Assembly (NCBI GenBank): GCA_049514955.1
Contig: JBEKUO010000001.1
Coordinates: forward strand, 1 to 64,000
Length of the DNA: 64,000 nucleotides
From: Bog-159 sp049514955
GTDB lineage: Bacteria; Acidobacteriota; Terriglobia; Bryobacterales; Bryobacteraceae
Reading direction: 5' to 3'
In this document: positions 1 through 8,487 of the stretch, in pieces
How the letters are laid out: each line of letters starts with the position of its first letter
Position numbering within the stretch: the first letter of the stretch is position 1
Notes under the pieces: generated by a model
Seen by the model: the letters and a program-made list of their open reading frames with translations, nothing else
Told to the model about the DNA's origin: nothing
Database searches by the model: none
Program-made: the position numbers and the translations under genes

Positions 1-3000
1 CAGGCCACCGGGATTAATCGCGCGGCCAGCCCGGCCGATTCCAGCTTCTGGATGGCCGCTCGCACCGCGTCATTAGCGCCCGAAATCACGGTCTGGCGCG
101 GGCTGTTGTGATTGGCCAGGGTGATGCCTTCCATGCCTGCCAAAGCCTTGGTGATCGTCTCGGCATCGGCCTGAACGGCTGCCATGGTTCCGGCTTCGTC
201 GTGGGTCGTGCCTTTGATGGCGCGGCCCCGGCTCTCGGAAAGATCGAACAAGGCCCTGTCGGAAATTACGCCCGCGGCGGCCAGCGCCACATACTCGCCG
301 TAGCTGTGACCGGCGGTCATATCGGCGCGCACACCCAGCCGCTCCAGCGCATGGCACAACCCGATCTCCACCACGCCCAGCGCGGGTTGCGCAACCAGCG
401 TGTCGGTGATTTCCAGGTTCTGCTGCTTTTCCTGCTCGGGGCTGAAGGCCGGCGGCGGATAGATGTACGCGCTGAGTTTTTTGGGAAGGCGGCCGGCGAG
501 CGCCTGCTCGGCCTGTTCCAGGCTGCGGCGGAATTCGGGGAAGCGCAGCGCCAGATCGCGCAGCATGTGCGTTTTCTGGGAGCCTTGGCCGGGGAACAGG
601 AAGGCGACTTTTCCGCGCGCAGGGCCGAAGGCCAGGTAGATGCCTTGGGGGTCGCTGAGCGGCTGTTTGGCTTCGAGTGCGGATTTGGCCTTGGCTAGTT
701 TCGCGCGCAGGTCGTCTGGGGATGTGGCCACGATGGCCAGGCGCGCTTGCGCCGGCAGGAGTGCCGGCGCGGCAGGCAGAGTGCCTGCGCCACTCGCGTC
801 ATTCCAGAGATGCAACTCGGCGGGCCATTCGGTTTGGGGTTGATCCGCCGGATCGCTCAAATCGCCTAGAAACTCTTCCATTACCGCGTGGAAATTGGTG
901 CCGCCAAAGCCGAACGCGCTGACCCCGCCGCGGCGCGGGATTCCGGCCGGCGGGATCCACGGCAGAGCCTCGGTGTTGACGAACATGGGGGTGCCCGGCT
1001 CGAGCAGTTTCTTATTCGGCTTCTCGACGTGCAGGGTGGGCGGCAGGACTTTGTGATAGAGTGCCAGGGCAACCTTCATCAGTCCGGTTATGCCTGCGGC
1101 GGACTTGGTGTGGCCCACCATCGACTTCACCGATCCAATTGCGCAGCTCAGCGGCGCGGCCCCATCGGCCTGGAACACGTCGTCCACCGCAGCCAACTCG
1201 CTGGCATCGCCGAGCGTGGTGCCGGTACCGTGCGCTTCAATCAATCCCACAGTCGAAGGACGAATCCCCGCTCGTGCGTAAGCCCGTTGCAGGGCCAGGA
1301 TCTGGCCTTCCAGGCGCGGCGCGGTCATGCTTTTGCCTTTGCCGTCGCTAGATCCGGCCACGCCTTTGATGACCGCATAGATGCGATCGCCGTCGCGTTC
1401 GGCGTCTTCGAGGCGCTTCAACACCATCATGCTGATGCCTTCGCTGATGGCGATGCCGTCGGCGGTTTCATCGAACGTGCGGCAGCGGCCCCGGCCGGAC
1501 AGCGCCTGGGCTTTTGCGAAGCACAAATATCCGAAGGGGCTCTGCGCGGTATCCACGCCGCCCACGATGGCCATGTCGCTCGAATGATCCGCCAGCTCGC
1601 GCGCCGCCAGGTAGACGGCCGCGAGCGAAGATGCACAGGCCGCATCCACGCTGAAGTTCACGCCGCCCAGGTCGAACCGGTTGGCCACCCGCCCGGCGGC
1701 TACATTCAGCAGCAAGCCGGCAAAGGAATCTTCCGTCCACTCCGGTAGCTCCTGCAGCAACTCCGCCGGGGGCTTGCTGATGAACTGCTGGAGCATGGAG
1801 CGCACGGCATACTGCAAACCGACGTCGCCCAGTCCGCCGCTCAGGCCCAGAATCACGGAGGTCCTCTCGCGCGGGAAGTTGCCGTCTTGATAACCGGCAT
1901 CGCGCAACGCCTGGTCCACGGTCACCAGCGCGAGCAATTGCAGCGGGTCGATCGATGGCAGCGCATTAGGCGGAATACCGTAGCGCATGGGATCGAACGG
2001 CACGGCATCCAGAAAGCCGCCCCAGCGCGAATGGATCTTATCCTTCGCTTTGCGGTCGGGGTCGTAGTAGAGGTCGATGTTGAAGCGCTCCTTGGGGACT
2101 TCCGTGATGGCATCGACCTTGTTGAGGATGTTGGCCCAGAAAGCGCGCACGTTGGGCGCCTTGGGAAGCAGGCAGCCCATGCCAACAATCGCAACGTCGA
2201 AAGGCTTGGGCGGCGGCAGCACTTCTTCGACGCGCGGAGGCTCGAACGGCAAGGCAAGTTCGCCGACCAATCTGGCGCCCTCCTCCGCAATGCCGGCTTC
2301 TGCCAGGATCGCGAGGCGTGCGCCGTTTTCCGCCAGCGGCGCGGCAAGCACTGCAGCCATGGCCGCGGAACGGCCGTCGGAGATGCCGGAGAATGCGATG
2401 CGCGAAGGCATTTCCGCCGGGGAGGCGCTGAGCAGCGCCGCGACGCGCGCATCGCTCAGACCTTCGATCAACTGCGTATCGGAATCCGGATTGGCCAGCG
2501 GCTCCAGGTGCGCAGATTTTTTGGCTAATGCCACGTGCTGGCGGATGGATTCACGCAGTCCGCGCAAGATTGCAGGCACCGTACGGAACTGTTGTGCCAG
2601 ACCGCGCCAGGAAGCGTCCTCGACATCCAGCACCACGCCTGCCGCGCCACCTGCATACCATGCGGCCGCCGAGTGCAGGCCGATGCCGCCCGATCCCCAC
2701 AGGGGAACCGGAGAAGCCAGGGGGAACTTGGCCACCACGCCGTCGAAGCCCAGATTACCTGCCAGAGCGGCCTCTTCCGGCGACGAGACCTCCAGCAGCG
2801 CGCGGCGCGATTGCGCCCGTACCAATCGCAACAGATCCTTCAACCGCTTGCGGCCGGCCGCCCCAACGATCACGCACTCGACTTCGGACGGCAGCGCGGC
2901 CAAAGGAGCTTGCGCATCCAACCTGACGCCGAATAGACCGCGTTCCGGCCGCCGGATGTGGTCCGGCGCATTCAAGATGAGGAATTCAAACTGTTCCGCC

Positions 3001-3002
3001 AT
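1..3002 (-). CDS. Type I polyketide / PUFA-type synthase, KS-AT module (3' end outside window)
   Basis: The gene starts at 3002 and continues past the left edge, so about 1000 N-terminal residues are visible. Residues ~1-250 resemble a TIM-barrel flavin domain of the nitronate monooxygenase/PfaD kind (GGIGLHSAAAWYAGGAAGV), a weak match. The ketosynthase begins near residue 267 (DVAIVGMGCLLP); its active-site Cys is in DAACASS (~455) and its two His residues are in EAHGTGT (~590) and VKSMVGHTKSAAG (~630). The acyltransferase starts near 800 (FLFPGQGSQ) and has nucleophile motif GHSYGEY (~900). The GHTKSAAG and GHSYGEY forms fit the PfaA/HglE iterative group better than modular antibiotic PKSs. 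It probably makes a specialised lipid or polyketide; the product cannot be told without the rest. The KS-AT linker contains a REP-like repeat (751-793). Confidence 0.9.
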   Translation of the reverse strand, partial: MAEQFEFLILNAPDHIRRPERGLFGVRLDAQAPLAALPSEVECVIVGAAGRKRLKDLLRLVRAQSRRALLEVSSPEEAALAGNLGFDGVVAKFPLASPVPLWGSGGIGLHSAAAWYAGGAAGVVLDVEDASWRGLAQQFRTVPAILRGLRESIRQHVALAKKSAHLEPLANPDSDTQLIEGLSDARVAALLSASPAEMPSRIAFSGISDGRSAAMAAVLAAPLAENGARLAILAEAGIAEEGARLVGELALPFEPPRVEEVLPPPKPFDVAIVGMGCLLPKAPNVRAFWANILNKVDAITEVPKERFNIDLYYDPDRKAKDKIHSRWGGFLDAVPFDPMRYGIPPNALPSIDPLQLLALVTVDQALRDAGYQDGNFPRERTSVILGLSGGLGDVGLQYAVRSMLQQFISKPPAELLQELPEWTEDSFAGLLLNVAAGRVANRFDLGGVNFSVDAACASSLAAVYLAARELADHSSDMAIVGGVDTAQSPFGYLCFAKAQALSGRGRCRTFDETADGIAISEGISMMVLKRLEDAERDGDRIYAVIKGVAGSSDGKGKSMTAPRLEGQILALQRAYARAGIRPSTVGLIEAHGTGTTLGDASELAAVDDVFQADGAAPLSCAIGSVKSMVGHTKSAAGITGLMKVALALYHKVLPPTLHVEKPNKKLLEPGTPMFVNTEALPWIPPAGIPRRGGVSAFGFGGTNFHAVMEEFLGDLSDPADQPQTEWPAELHLWNDASGAGTLPAAPALLPAQARLAIVATSPDDLRAKLAKAKSALEAKQPLSDPQGIYLAFGPARGKVAFLFPGQGSQKTHMLRDLALRFPEFRRSLEQAEQALAGRLPKKLSAYIYPPPAFSPEQEKQQNLEITDTLVAQPALGVVEIGLCHALERLGVRADMTAGHSYGEYVALAAAGVISDRALFDLSESRGRAIKGTTHDEAGTMAAVQADAETITKALAGMEGITLANHNSPRQTVISGANDAVRAAIQKLESAGLAARLIPVA
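751..793. repeat. REP-like double hairpin, copy A (inside the PKS linker)
   Basis: A 43-bp element made of two adjacent hairpins: GCCGGCA-GGAG-TGCCGGC and GCAGGCA-GAG-TGCCTGC, followed by GCCAC. A diverged copy lies at 5458-5500 in an intergenic space. Here it is translated in frame as an Ala/Pro-rich part of the linker between ketosynthase and acyltransferase, where an insertion would be tolerated. Confidence 0.65.
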
Positions 3003-3237
3003 TTCTGCCGTTCCCCGCTAGGTTACCTGTGGCGCGGAAACTCCTCTATATGAAATATTTAACTCGGATGTTCACCGCTACTTCACCGTGGAAGGGGCGG
3101 CGTCGGCTACGGATAGCCAGTCTTTCAGTATAGAGGGGCCGCACACTAAGCAGCAGTTATCTATGGATTATACCCCGTTCCCTTCAGCCGCCCTAATTCG
3201 GGGTGTCCGTTGAGGTCACGGATGGGTACTAGCTCAT
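3003..3237. other. Intergenic region upstream of the PKS
   Basis: This 235-bp gap lies between the synthase start (3002, minus) and the end of the heptose-phosphatase gene (3238, minus), so it should hold the synthase promoter and the terminator of the heptose operon. It is visibly more A/T-rich near 3040-3065 (tatatgaaatatttaa). No -35/-10 pair or hairpin stood out clearly enough to call. Confidence 0.4.
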
Positions 3238-3732
3238 CTACGACAAGTCGGGGAACGGCCCCACCGGGATGGTCTCGACGACCCTGCCGTCCCGCACCAG
3301 CGCGAACGGAATGCGGCAGCGCTCAGCCAGGAGTTGGTCGCGCTGGGAGTCTCCGATCAGCAGGGAAGCGGAGAGGTCGATGTTCCACTTCTGTTGCGCC
3401 TCCAGCACCAGCCCGGGCCGGGGTTTGCGGCAGTTGCAGGCGCCCTCCTCATGGGGACAATAGAAAATATCGTCGAGGATGGCTCCCTGCGCCGCCAACT
3501 CGGTGCGCATTCTTTCATGCAGCGCCCGCAGATCTGCGTGCGACATGATGCCCAGCGCTATTCCGCGCTGATTGGTGAGCACGATCGTGAGAAAGCCGGC
3601 GGCCTTGAACAAACGGATCCAGGAGACCGCCTCGGGCAGCAATCGAAACTCCTCCCAGCGGCGGATATATTCGCCCTCCGGAGGCGCGGCGTTGATGACT
3701 CCATCGCGGTCTAGGAAGAGGCAGCGCCGCAT
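3238..3732 (-). CDS. gmhB: D-glycero-D-manno-heptose 1,7-bisphosphate 7-phosphatase-like (HAD family)
   Basis: A 164-aa HAD hydrolase. Motif I is LDRDGVIN (Asp8 and Asp10), motif II is LTNQRG (Thr53), and the last Asp motif is IGDSQRD (~127). The GmhB zinc loop is present as C92-P-H94 and C99-N-C101 before RKPRPG. The expected reaction removes the 7-phosphate from heptose 1,7-bisphosphate in GDP- or ADP-heptose synthesis, in the cytoplasm. The ATG at 3732 is chosen because it gives the normal family length and overlaps the stop of the Uma2 gene by one base (TAATG), which suggests translational coupling. With the hddA-like and hddC-like genes upstream the product is most likely GDP-D-glycero-alpha-D-manno-heptose. 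Confidence 0.88.
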   Translation of the reverse strand: MRRCLFLDRDGVINAAPPEGEYIRRWEEFRLLPEAVSWIRLFKAAGFLTIVLTNQRGIALGIMSHADLRALHERMRTELAAQGAILDDIFYCPHEEGACNCRKPRPGLVLEAQQKWNIDLSASLLIGDSQRDQLLAERCRIPFALVRDGRVVETIPVGPFPDLS

Positions 3733-4394
3733 TACTTTGCCGCGGCGAGGCGTTCTACAAACTTCTGGTGATCCTCCGAGGAGAGTCCCGCGTTCAGAAC
3801 CGCCAACATCTTTGCGCCATCTTCGGCCCAGAACGCCGTCACGTCCAGCCACAACCCCGGAAAAACCAGCGAGCGGAGAATGCCATCCGGAGGATACTCC
3901 TGGTAAAAGTAAACACCATTCTGGAGCACGTGCCAGACGAGCCGTTTCCGAAAAAGTTCGGTGGTAATGTATTCTTGCACGCCGGCCCTTTGATAGAGCT
4001 TCCGCTTCGGTCCGAAGTCGACCTCGGTGGATGTCAGGCTGATCTCGACGGCTAGTTCCGGTGCGCCGGTACAATAGAGTCTGTCGTCCCCGGACTGCCC
4101 ACCGTGCGAGCGCAGGTACGCATCGGGCTGTGGGGCGCTATCCAGCATCAGCCAAGTGCTGTTATTCCCGGCACGACATCCGGGCGTGGCCTGGGCATAA
4201 TAAGCAAGCCACATGTGGATCAGCGTATCGAGACTTCCGTGTTCGCTGCTAACCGGTGAGGACACGTGCACAACTCCGTCAATGAGTTCGGCGTTCTTCA
4301 GGTCCGGGAGTTCTTCCCAAGAGCGCAGGAATTCTTCCACGGTCATCCGCTCGCCGGTGACCAATTCCGTCGTTGTGACCGCAGGAGCGAGCAT
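3732..4394 (-). CDS. Uma2 family (PD-(D/E)XK nuclease-like) protein
   Basis: A 220-aa protein with the Uma2 pattern: MTVEEFLRSWEELPDLKNAELIDGVV near the N-terminus, then PDAYLR, then PELAVEISLTSTEVDFGPKRKLYQRAGVQEYI, which carries the conserved Glu and Lys of the restriction-endonuclease-like fold. The biological role of Uma2 proteins is not established; many copies per genome occur in cyanobacteria and some other phyla. The ATG at 4394 is preferred because longer in-frame starts would run into the kinase gene upstream. It lies 31 bp after that kinase and is coupled to gmhB, so it is co-transcribed with heptose genes although it has no obvious role in the pathway. A second, distant Uma2 lies at 33584. 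Confidence 0.8.
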   Translation of the reverse strand: MLAPAVTTTELVTGERMTVEEFLRSWEELPDLKNAELIDGVVHVSSPVSSEHGSLDTLIHMWLAYYAQATPGCRAGNNSTWLMLDSAPQPDAYLRSHGGQSGDDRLYCTGAPELAVEISLTSTEVDFGPKRKLYQRAGVQEYITTELFRKRLVWHVLQNGVYFYQEYPPDGILRSLVFPGLWLDVTAFWAEDGAKMLAVLNAGLSSEDHQKFVERLAAAK

Positions 4395-4425
4395 GGCAGC
4401 GTTTCTCCTCTTCTCAGTGTACCCG

Positions 4426-5424
4426 CTAGACACTCGCCATACGGTAACCGGTGCGCTGTTGAAAAATGATCTTGCTGCCGTCCGGATCCAAAGCGATGGG
4501 GAGTTCCCGGTAGGCCTCCATGGCCTTGCGCACCGCCTTATGGTGCGCCGGATCGCAGCAGAGCAGCAGGAAGCCGCCGCCACCGGCGCCGCAGATCTTC
4601 CCTCCCGAAGCGCCCGCGCTCAGAGCCAGGTCATACATTTCTTCGATCTCCGGATTGCTGATGCCCTCGGCCAATTGCCGCTTGAGCTGCCAGCCATCGT
4701 TCAGCACCCGCCCTACTTCCCAAAGCCGCAGGCGGTCCAAGGCCTCGGCGGCGCGCAGGGCTAGCGCTTTGAGGCAGTGAAGTTGTTCAAGGTTAGTCTC
4801 CGTGCGGCTATCCTGCACGCTCAGGATGTTGCCAGCTTTGCGCGTACGCCCGGTGTAGAACAGCATGATGTTGCGGGAGAGCCCGTGGAACAGCTCCGTC
4901 GAACGGCGGAACTGCCGGACATCCACGCTATCGTCCTTGCAAAAACGAAACTGGCAGACGCCGCCGTAAGCGGCAATATACTGGTCCTGCTTGCCGATAG
5001 GCTTGCCGCAAATATCGATCTCAATCTCACAGGCTTCCCGCGCCAGTTGTTCGGCCGTCACCAACCGGCCCTTATAGGCGTACAACGCATGCAGCAGGCC
5101 CACGGTCACCGTGCTGGAGGAGCCCAGACCGGAACCTTCCGAGGGCACGTCCGCCAGCGTGGTGATCTCGACGCCGTTGTCCACCCCGGTGCGCAGCAAG
5201 GCCTCGCGCACCAACTCGTGCTTGAGATCGCGTACATTTTCCACGGTCTCTTTCTTCGTGTAGTTGACGATGATCAATTCATCGAAGCGCGGCACGACCA
5301 CGACATACACATACTTGTCGATGGCGGAGCTGACTACGGCCCCCTCGTGCTCCCGATAGTAGCGGGCGAAATCCGTGCCCCCGCCGGCGAAGCTGACGCG
5401 CAACGGCGTCTGCGAAATAATCAT
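4426..5424 (-). CDS. hddA: D-glycero-D-manno-heptose 7-phosphate kinase-like GHMP kinase
   Basis: A 332-aa GHMP kinase that starts MIISQTPLRVSFAGGGTDF, a start typical of HddA and fucokinase-type sugar kinases. The ATP-binding loop PSEGSGLGSSSTVTVG is at residues ~94-108, and the C-terminal glycine-rich motif is GGKICGAGGGGFLL (~280). The expected reaction phosphorylates heptose 7-phosphate at C1, the step before GmhB. It lies between the nucleotidyltransferase (97 bp upstream) and the Uma2 gene, all on the minus strand. A fuco- or galactokinase-like specificity cannot be excluded from sequence alone, but the GmhB and nucleotidyltransferase neighbours support heptose. No gmhA (sedoheptulose 7-phosphate isomerase) is present in the window. 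Confidence 0.86.
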   Translation of the reverse strand: MIISQTPLRVSFAGGGTDFARYYREHEGAVVSSAIDKYVYVVVVPRFDELIIVNYTKKETVENVRDLKHELVREALLRTGVDNGVEITTLADVPSEGSGLGSSSTVTVGLLHALYAYKGRLVTAEQLAREACEIEIDICGKPIGKQDQYIAAYGGVCQFRFCKDDSVDVRQFRRSTELFHGLSRNIMLFYTGRTRKAGNILSVQDSRTETNLEQLHCLKALALRAAEALDRLRLWEVGRVLNDGWQLKRQLAEGISNPEIEEMYDLALSAGASGGKICGAGGGGFLLLCCDPAHHKAVRKAMEAYRELPIALDPDGSKIIFQQRTGYRMASV

Positions 5425-5457
5425 AATTGATGTCCTCCCGGCGCAGACACAGCGGGC

Positions 5458-5500
5458 GCCGGCAAGAGTGCCGGCGGGCAGGCAGGAGTACCTGCGCCAC
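5458..5500. repeat. REP-like double hairpin, copy B (intergenic)
   Basis: This second copy of the 43-bp element lies between the nucleotidyltransferase and the heptose kinase. The first hairpin is perfect (GCCGGCA-AGAG-TGCCGGC). The second has a shorter stem (GCAGG...CCTGC). It may act as an mRNA processing or attenuation element between the two cistrons, as REP elements do elsewhere; that role is inference. Confidence 0.6.
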
Positions 5501-5520
5501 GATGTTTCGCCAAATTCCAG

Positions 5521-6231
5521 TCACATTCCCCCGATAGCACGACAGGCGGCGGCATAGTCCGCCTGGGCGCTGTAATAATTCTCCAACGTACCTATATCGA
5601 TGAAGTATCCGCGGATGGGTAACCCCATGGCTCGGCTCACCAGTCGCGGCATCAACAACCGGCCTACGTCGGCCGGAACACCATCAGGCAAAAACGGCCG
5701 CACTTCGCGGCGAAAGACATACATACCGGCGTTGCACAGATCGCCCTGAGGATTCTCCGGCTTCTCCCAGAATCCCGTAATGAGGCCCGTATCGTCCATC
5801 TCCACCACCCCGCAGGCGGCCGGATTCGGCGAGCGGAACAAGGCCACCGTTGCAATCCGATCGTGCCGGGCATGGAAGTCGACTAACTCGGCCAGCGGGA
5901 AGGTGGTGAGGTTGTCCGCATACACCACCAGGAAAGACTCGCCGGAGTCCACAAATTGCCAATTCGCCACAATGGTTCCGGCGCTGCCGAGGAGCGTTGG
6001 CTCATAGGCCAGGGTAATGGGGATGCCACGGCGCGCAGCCACAAATTCCGCGACGCGCTCCGCCAGGTGGTGCGTGTTGATGAGCACGGCTTCCACGCCG
6101 GCGCGCTCGCATTCCCGCAGCCAGAGCTCCAGCAAGGGCACGCCGTCAATCGGCACCAGACACTTGGGGGTGGTGGAAGTGATCGGGCGTAAACGCGTCC
6201 CAAGTCCCGCAGCCAGGATGATCGCTTTCAT
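5521..6231 (-). CDS. hddC: Sugar-1-phosphate nucleotidyltransferase, HddC-like
   Basis: A 236-aa nucleotidyltransferase starting MKAIILAAGLGTRLRPIT, the NTP-binding signature, followed by PKCLVPIDG, whose Lys contacts the sugar phosphate, and later GSAGTI and SFLVVYADNL, the metal-binding Asp region. The length fits the short HddC/RfbA-like class without the left-handed beta-helix tail. By context it should make GDP-D-glycero-alpha-D-manno-heptose from the 1-phosphate. It is the first gene of the minus-strand heptose operon; the promoter should lie in 6232-6427. GDP versus another nucleotide is inferred from the neighbours, not from a residue I can point to. Confidence 0.82.
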   Translation of the reverse strand: MKAIILAAGLGTRLRPITSTTPKCLVPIDGVPLLELWLRECERAGVEAVLINTHHLAERVAEFVAARRGIPITLAYEPTLLGSAGTIVANWQFVDSGESFLVVYADNLTTFPLAELVDFHARHDRIATVALFRSPNPAACGVVEMDDTGLITGFWEKPENPQGDLCNAGMYVFRREVRPFLPDGVPADVGRLLMPRLVSRAMGLPIRGYFIDIGTLENYYSAQADYAAACRAIGGM

Positions 6232-6427
6232 CTGTTCTCTCTAGCCCCACTTCCGGACGGACTTCGTGGGTCGCCCAGTTCGTTGGGGCAGAAATCAATA
6301 GTATCAAGGGGGATACCCGAAGCGTGGGTTACCACGTGACCGGTACTATTACCCTATGGAAACTGGCCTGAAGTGTTGGTTTCGGGCGGCGGCCCATGCT
6401 ATCGTAACAAGATCGGTCTATAGAAAT

Positions 6428-6598
6428 ATGGAGCAAGAACCCCAGAAAGAAGCCTTAAAGCAAGTCGTCCCCGAGCCGCCCGCCACGCCGGCTGGCTCCG
6501 GTGTCCCAGGGACTGCGGAAGAACCCTCGCAGGAGCTACGGCCGGAAGACGAGGCCCTGGTTGTGGAACGATTGCGGGAATTGGGCTATATCGAGTAA
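6428..6598 (+). CDS. Micro-ORF with a sulfatase-type C-terminal tail (hypothetical)
   Basis: A 56-aa acidic, proline-rich peptide, MEQEPQKEALKQVVPEPP..., ending ALVVERLRELGYIE. The ending RLR(x)LGY(I/L)E is one I recognise as a recurring C-terminal tail of sulfatase/phosphodiesterase-family proteins in Acidobacteria; here it stands alone, 54 bp before such an enzyme. An in-frame ATG at 6356 would add 24 residues unlike the rest, so 6428 is preferred. No strong ribosome-binding site was seen. It could be a genuine small protein or a detached tail from a rearranged neighbour. Confidence 0.5.
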   Translation: MEQEPQKEALKQVVPEPPATPAGSGVPGTAEEPSQELRPEDEALVVERLRELGYIE

Positions 6599-6652
6599 AT
6601 CCGCCGGGGCCAGCCTCCAGAGAGAACGGGTACCCCGGCGATCATTGGATCC

Positions 6653-7981
6653 ATGCAGGCAAAACCGAACATCATTTTGATCACGGCGGATTCGTTGCGT
6701 GCCAATCACTTGGGATGCTATGGGTATCCGCTGCCCACCAGCCCTCGGATCGATACGCTGGCCTGTCAGGGAGTGCTCTTCGAGAACATGTTCGCCCCTG
6801 GCATTCCCACGCAGCCTTCCCATACCACCATCTTCACCGGGCAGCACCCGGTGACCCATGGTGTGGTGGCGCACGGCGGACGGGCCAAGCTGGCGCGGGG
6901 AACGCCTTTTCTGCCGGAAATTCTGCTGGAAGAAGGTTACACTACCTGCTCCGTAGATACCCTGTTTCGGGAGCGCATCTGGTTCGGGCGCGGGTATGAG
7001 TACATCATCGACCCGAGCCTGCACCATCTGTTTTACGCCTCCGTCACCCAGGAGGAGCTGAATGACCGGGCCTTTCACTGGATCAAGAGCGTCCCCAAGG
7101 GGCCCTTTTTCCTGTTTATCCACTACTGGGATGTGCATTATCCCTACGTCCCGCCGGAGCGCATGCGCGGCCTGTTTTACAACGGCGGTAATCCCACCGA
7201 TCCGAACAACCACGCCCTGGATGAATGGTGGGATCATCCGGTCGGCGCCATGGCGAAGGATACCTGGCTGCGCACGTCAAACGGCCTGGTTACCGACCCA
7301 AACTACGTAACGGCCCTCTATGACCGTGAGTTGCGCTATCTGGATGAAGGCATCGGGGCGCTCCAGGACACGCTGGAAAAGCTGGGACTGGCCGAAAATA
7401 CCATGATCGTTCTGCAGGCCGACCACGGCGAAAGCATGACCGATCACCGCATCTGCTATGACCACTACGGCCTGTATGACTGCACGGTGCGGGTTCCCTT
7501 CATCGTGCGCTGGCCAGCCGGTAACCTGCGGGCGGGCAGCCGGATCGGGCCGTTCCGGCAGTTGTCGGATGTCATGCCGACTTTGCTGGACGCTTCCGGC
7601 AGTTCCGTTCCCGAGGGAATGGACGGCAGCAGTTTCCTGCGGCAGATGCAGGGGCAGGAAGAACCCTCCGGATATGACCGCGTGATTGGATTGGAATCCA
7701 CCTGGCAAGCGAAGTATTATCTGCGCAACAGCCGGTATAAGTATATACTGGCGCGCCAACCGGACCTGCTGGGGAATCCGGACCGGGAACTGTACGACCT
7801 GGAAACCGATCCGGGCGAGGATCACAATATCGCCGCGGACGAGCCCCAGTTGGCGGCCGGCTTGGAACGGGAAATGGAAGCCTTTATTGCGGACAAGATG
7901 GAGGCAGCAGGCCGGACCGAAGATCCTGTCCGGAAAGAAGGCGCGGTCGCCGTAGCAATCTGGGAACAACATCGAGGATGA
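6653..7981 (+). CDS. Sulfatase-like hydrolase/transferase (alkaline phosphatase superfamily, Thr nucleophile)
   Basis: A 442-aa member of the sulfatase (PF00884-type) fold. It has the first metal-binding motif NIILITADSLRANHLGCYG near residue 6, the nucleophile region IPTQPSHTTIFTG (51-63), and the second metal motif QADHGESMTDH (~255). Where a true sulfatase has Cys or Ser in C/S-x-P-S-R, this protein has Thr53 and His57 (T-Q-P-S-H). It therefore cannot be a formylglycine sulfatase and is more likely a phosphodiesterase, phosphatase or phospho-group transferase. No signal peptide is visible, so it may be cytoplasmic. Its stop overlaps the next gene's start (ATGA). Confidence 0.85.
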   Translation: MQAKPNIILITADSLRANHLGCYGYPLPTSPRIDTLACQGVLFENMFAPGIPTQPSHTTIFTGQHPVTHGVVAHGGRAKLARGTPFLPEILLEEGYTTCSVDTLFRERIWFGRGYEYIIDPSLHHLFYASVTQEELNDRAFHWIKSVPKGPFFLFIHYWDVHYPYVPPERMRGLFYNGGNPTDPNNHALDEWWDHPVGAMAKDTWLRTSNGLVTDPNYVTALYDRELRYLDEGIGALQDTLEKLGLAENTMIVLQADHGESMTDHRICYDHYGLYDCTVRVPFIVRWPAGNLRAGSRIGPFRQLSDVMPTLLDASGSSVPEGMDGSSFLRQMQGQEEPSGYDRVIGLESTWQAKYYLRNSRYKYILARQPDLLGNPDRELYDLETDPGEDHNIAADEPQLAAGLEREMEAFIADKMEAAGRTEDPVRKEGAVAVAIWEQHRG

Positions 7982-8394
7982 ACGAAATGGAAAATCAAGT
8001 CGCACCCCAAACCGATCTGAAGGCGCTCACACAAGCCTACCTGGACGCGTTTCATGCGCAGGACTTGGAACGCTGCCTGGAGTTTTTCGCCGACGACGCT
8101 ACCGTCGATTTCAATATGACGGTCTATAGCGGCCGGCAAGCGATCACCGACTGGCATAAAGACCGTTTCGCCGCCAACCTGAAAATGGTCAAGATGAACA
8201 CCATGACCGTGGATGGCGACACCGTCACCGTGGATGGCGCGGTCTCCTCCAAGAGGCTATCCGCCTGGAGGGTCAAGGCGCTGAGCGGCAGAGTCACCAT
8301 GCGCTTCGAGGACGGCAAGATCAAAAACGGCAAGCTGTCGCCGCGCATGACGAACCCGTTCAACATGATCCGCGAGGACATGGGGGCTTGGTAG
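7978..8394 (+). CDS. SnoaL-like / NTF2-like domain protein
   Basis: A 138-aa protein with the usual SnoaL opening LTQAYLDAFHAQDLERCLEFFADDATVDF, then YSGRQAITDWHKDRFAANLKM and an alternating beta-strand second half. This fold forms cone-shaped barrels used as isomerases, cyclases or ligand-binding subunits; the specific reaction is not predictable. It overlaps the preceding hydrolase by 4 bp, so the two are translationally coupled and probably act together. The downstream space separates it from a convergent sulfotransferase. Confidence 0.75.
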   Translation: MNEMENQVAPQTDLKALTQAYLDAFHAQDLERCLEFFADDATVDFNMTVYSGRQAITDWHKDRFAANLKMVKMNTMTVDGDTVTVDGAVSSKRLSAWRVKALSGRVTMRFEDGKIKNGKLSPRMTNPFNMIREDMGAW

Positions 8395-8470
8395 AGGGCG
8401 AGCAGGTGGGTTCCAAGGCTGCGCACACGCCAGCATCGCGCGCCTAAGTTCCGGTGTACTATACTGGTTT

Positions 8471-8487
8471 GGCGTCTGCCAGACGCC
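8471..8487. other. Perfect 17-bp palindrome, possible operator or terminator stem
   Basis: GGCGTCTGCCAGACGCC is a perfect inverted repeat with a single central base, in the 271-bp space between two convergent genes (SnoaL-like, plus; sulfotransferase, minus). No T-run follows on either strand, so a Rho-independent terminator is not clear. The compact symmetry would also suit a dimeric regulator. The rest of the gap shows nothing I can name. Confidence 0.35.

Noticed and set aside
107..1748. Long plus-strand open frames opposite the polyketide synthase
   Set aside because: They are antisense shadows of a GC-rich gene with clear KS and AT motifs on the minus strand; their peptides are Arg/Gly/Ala-rich without any domain.
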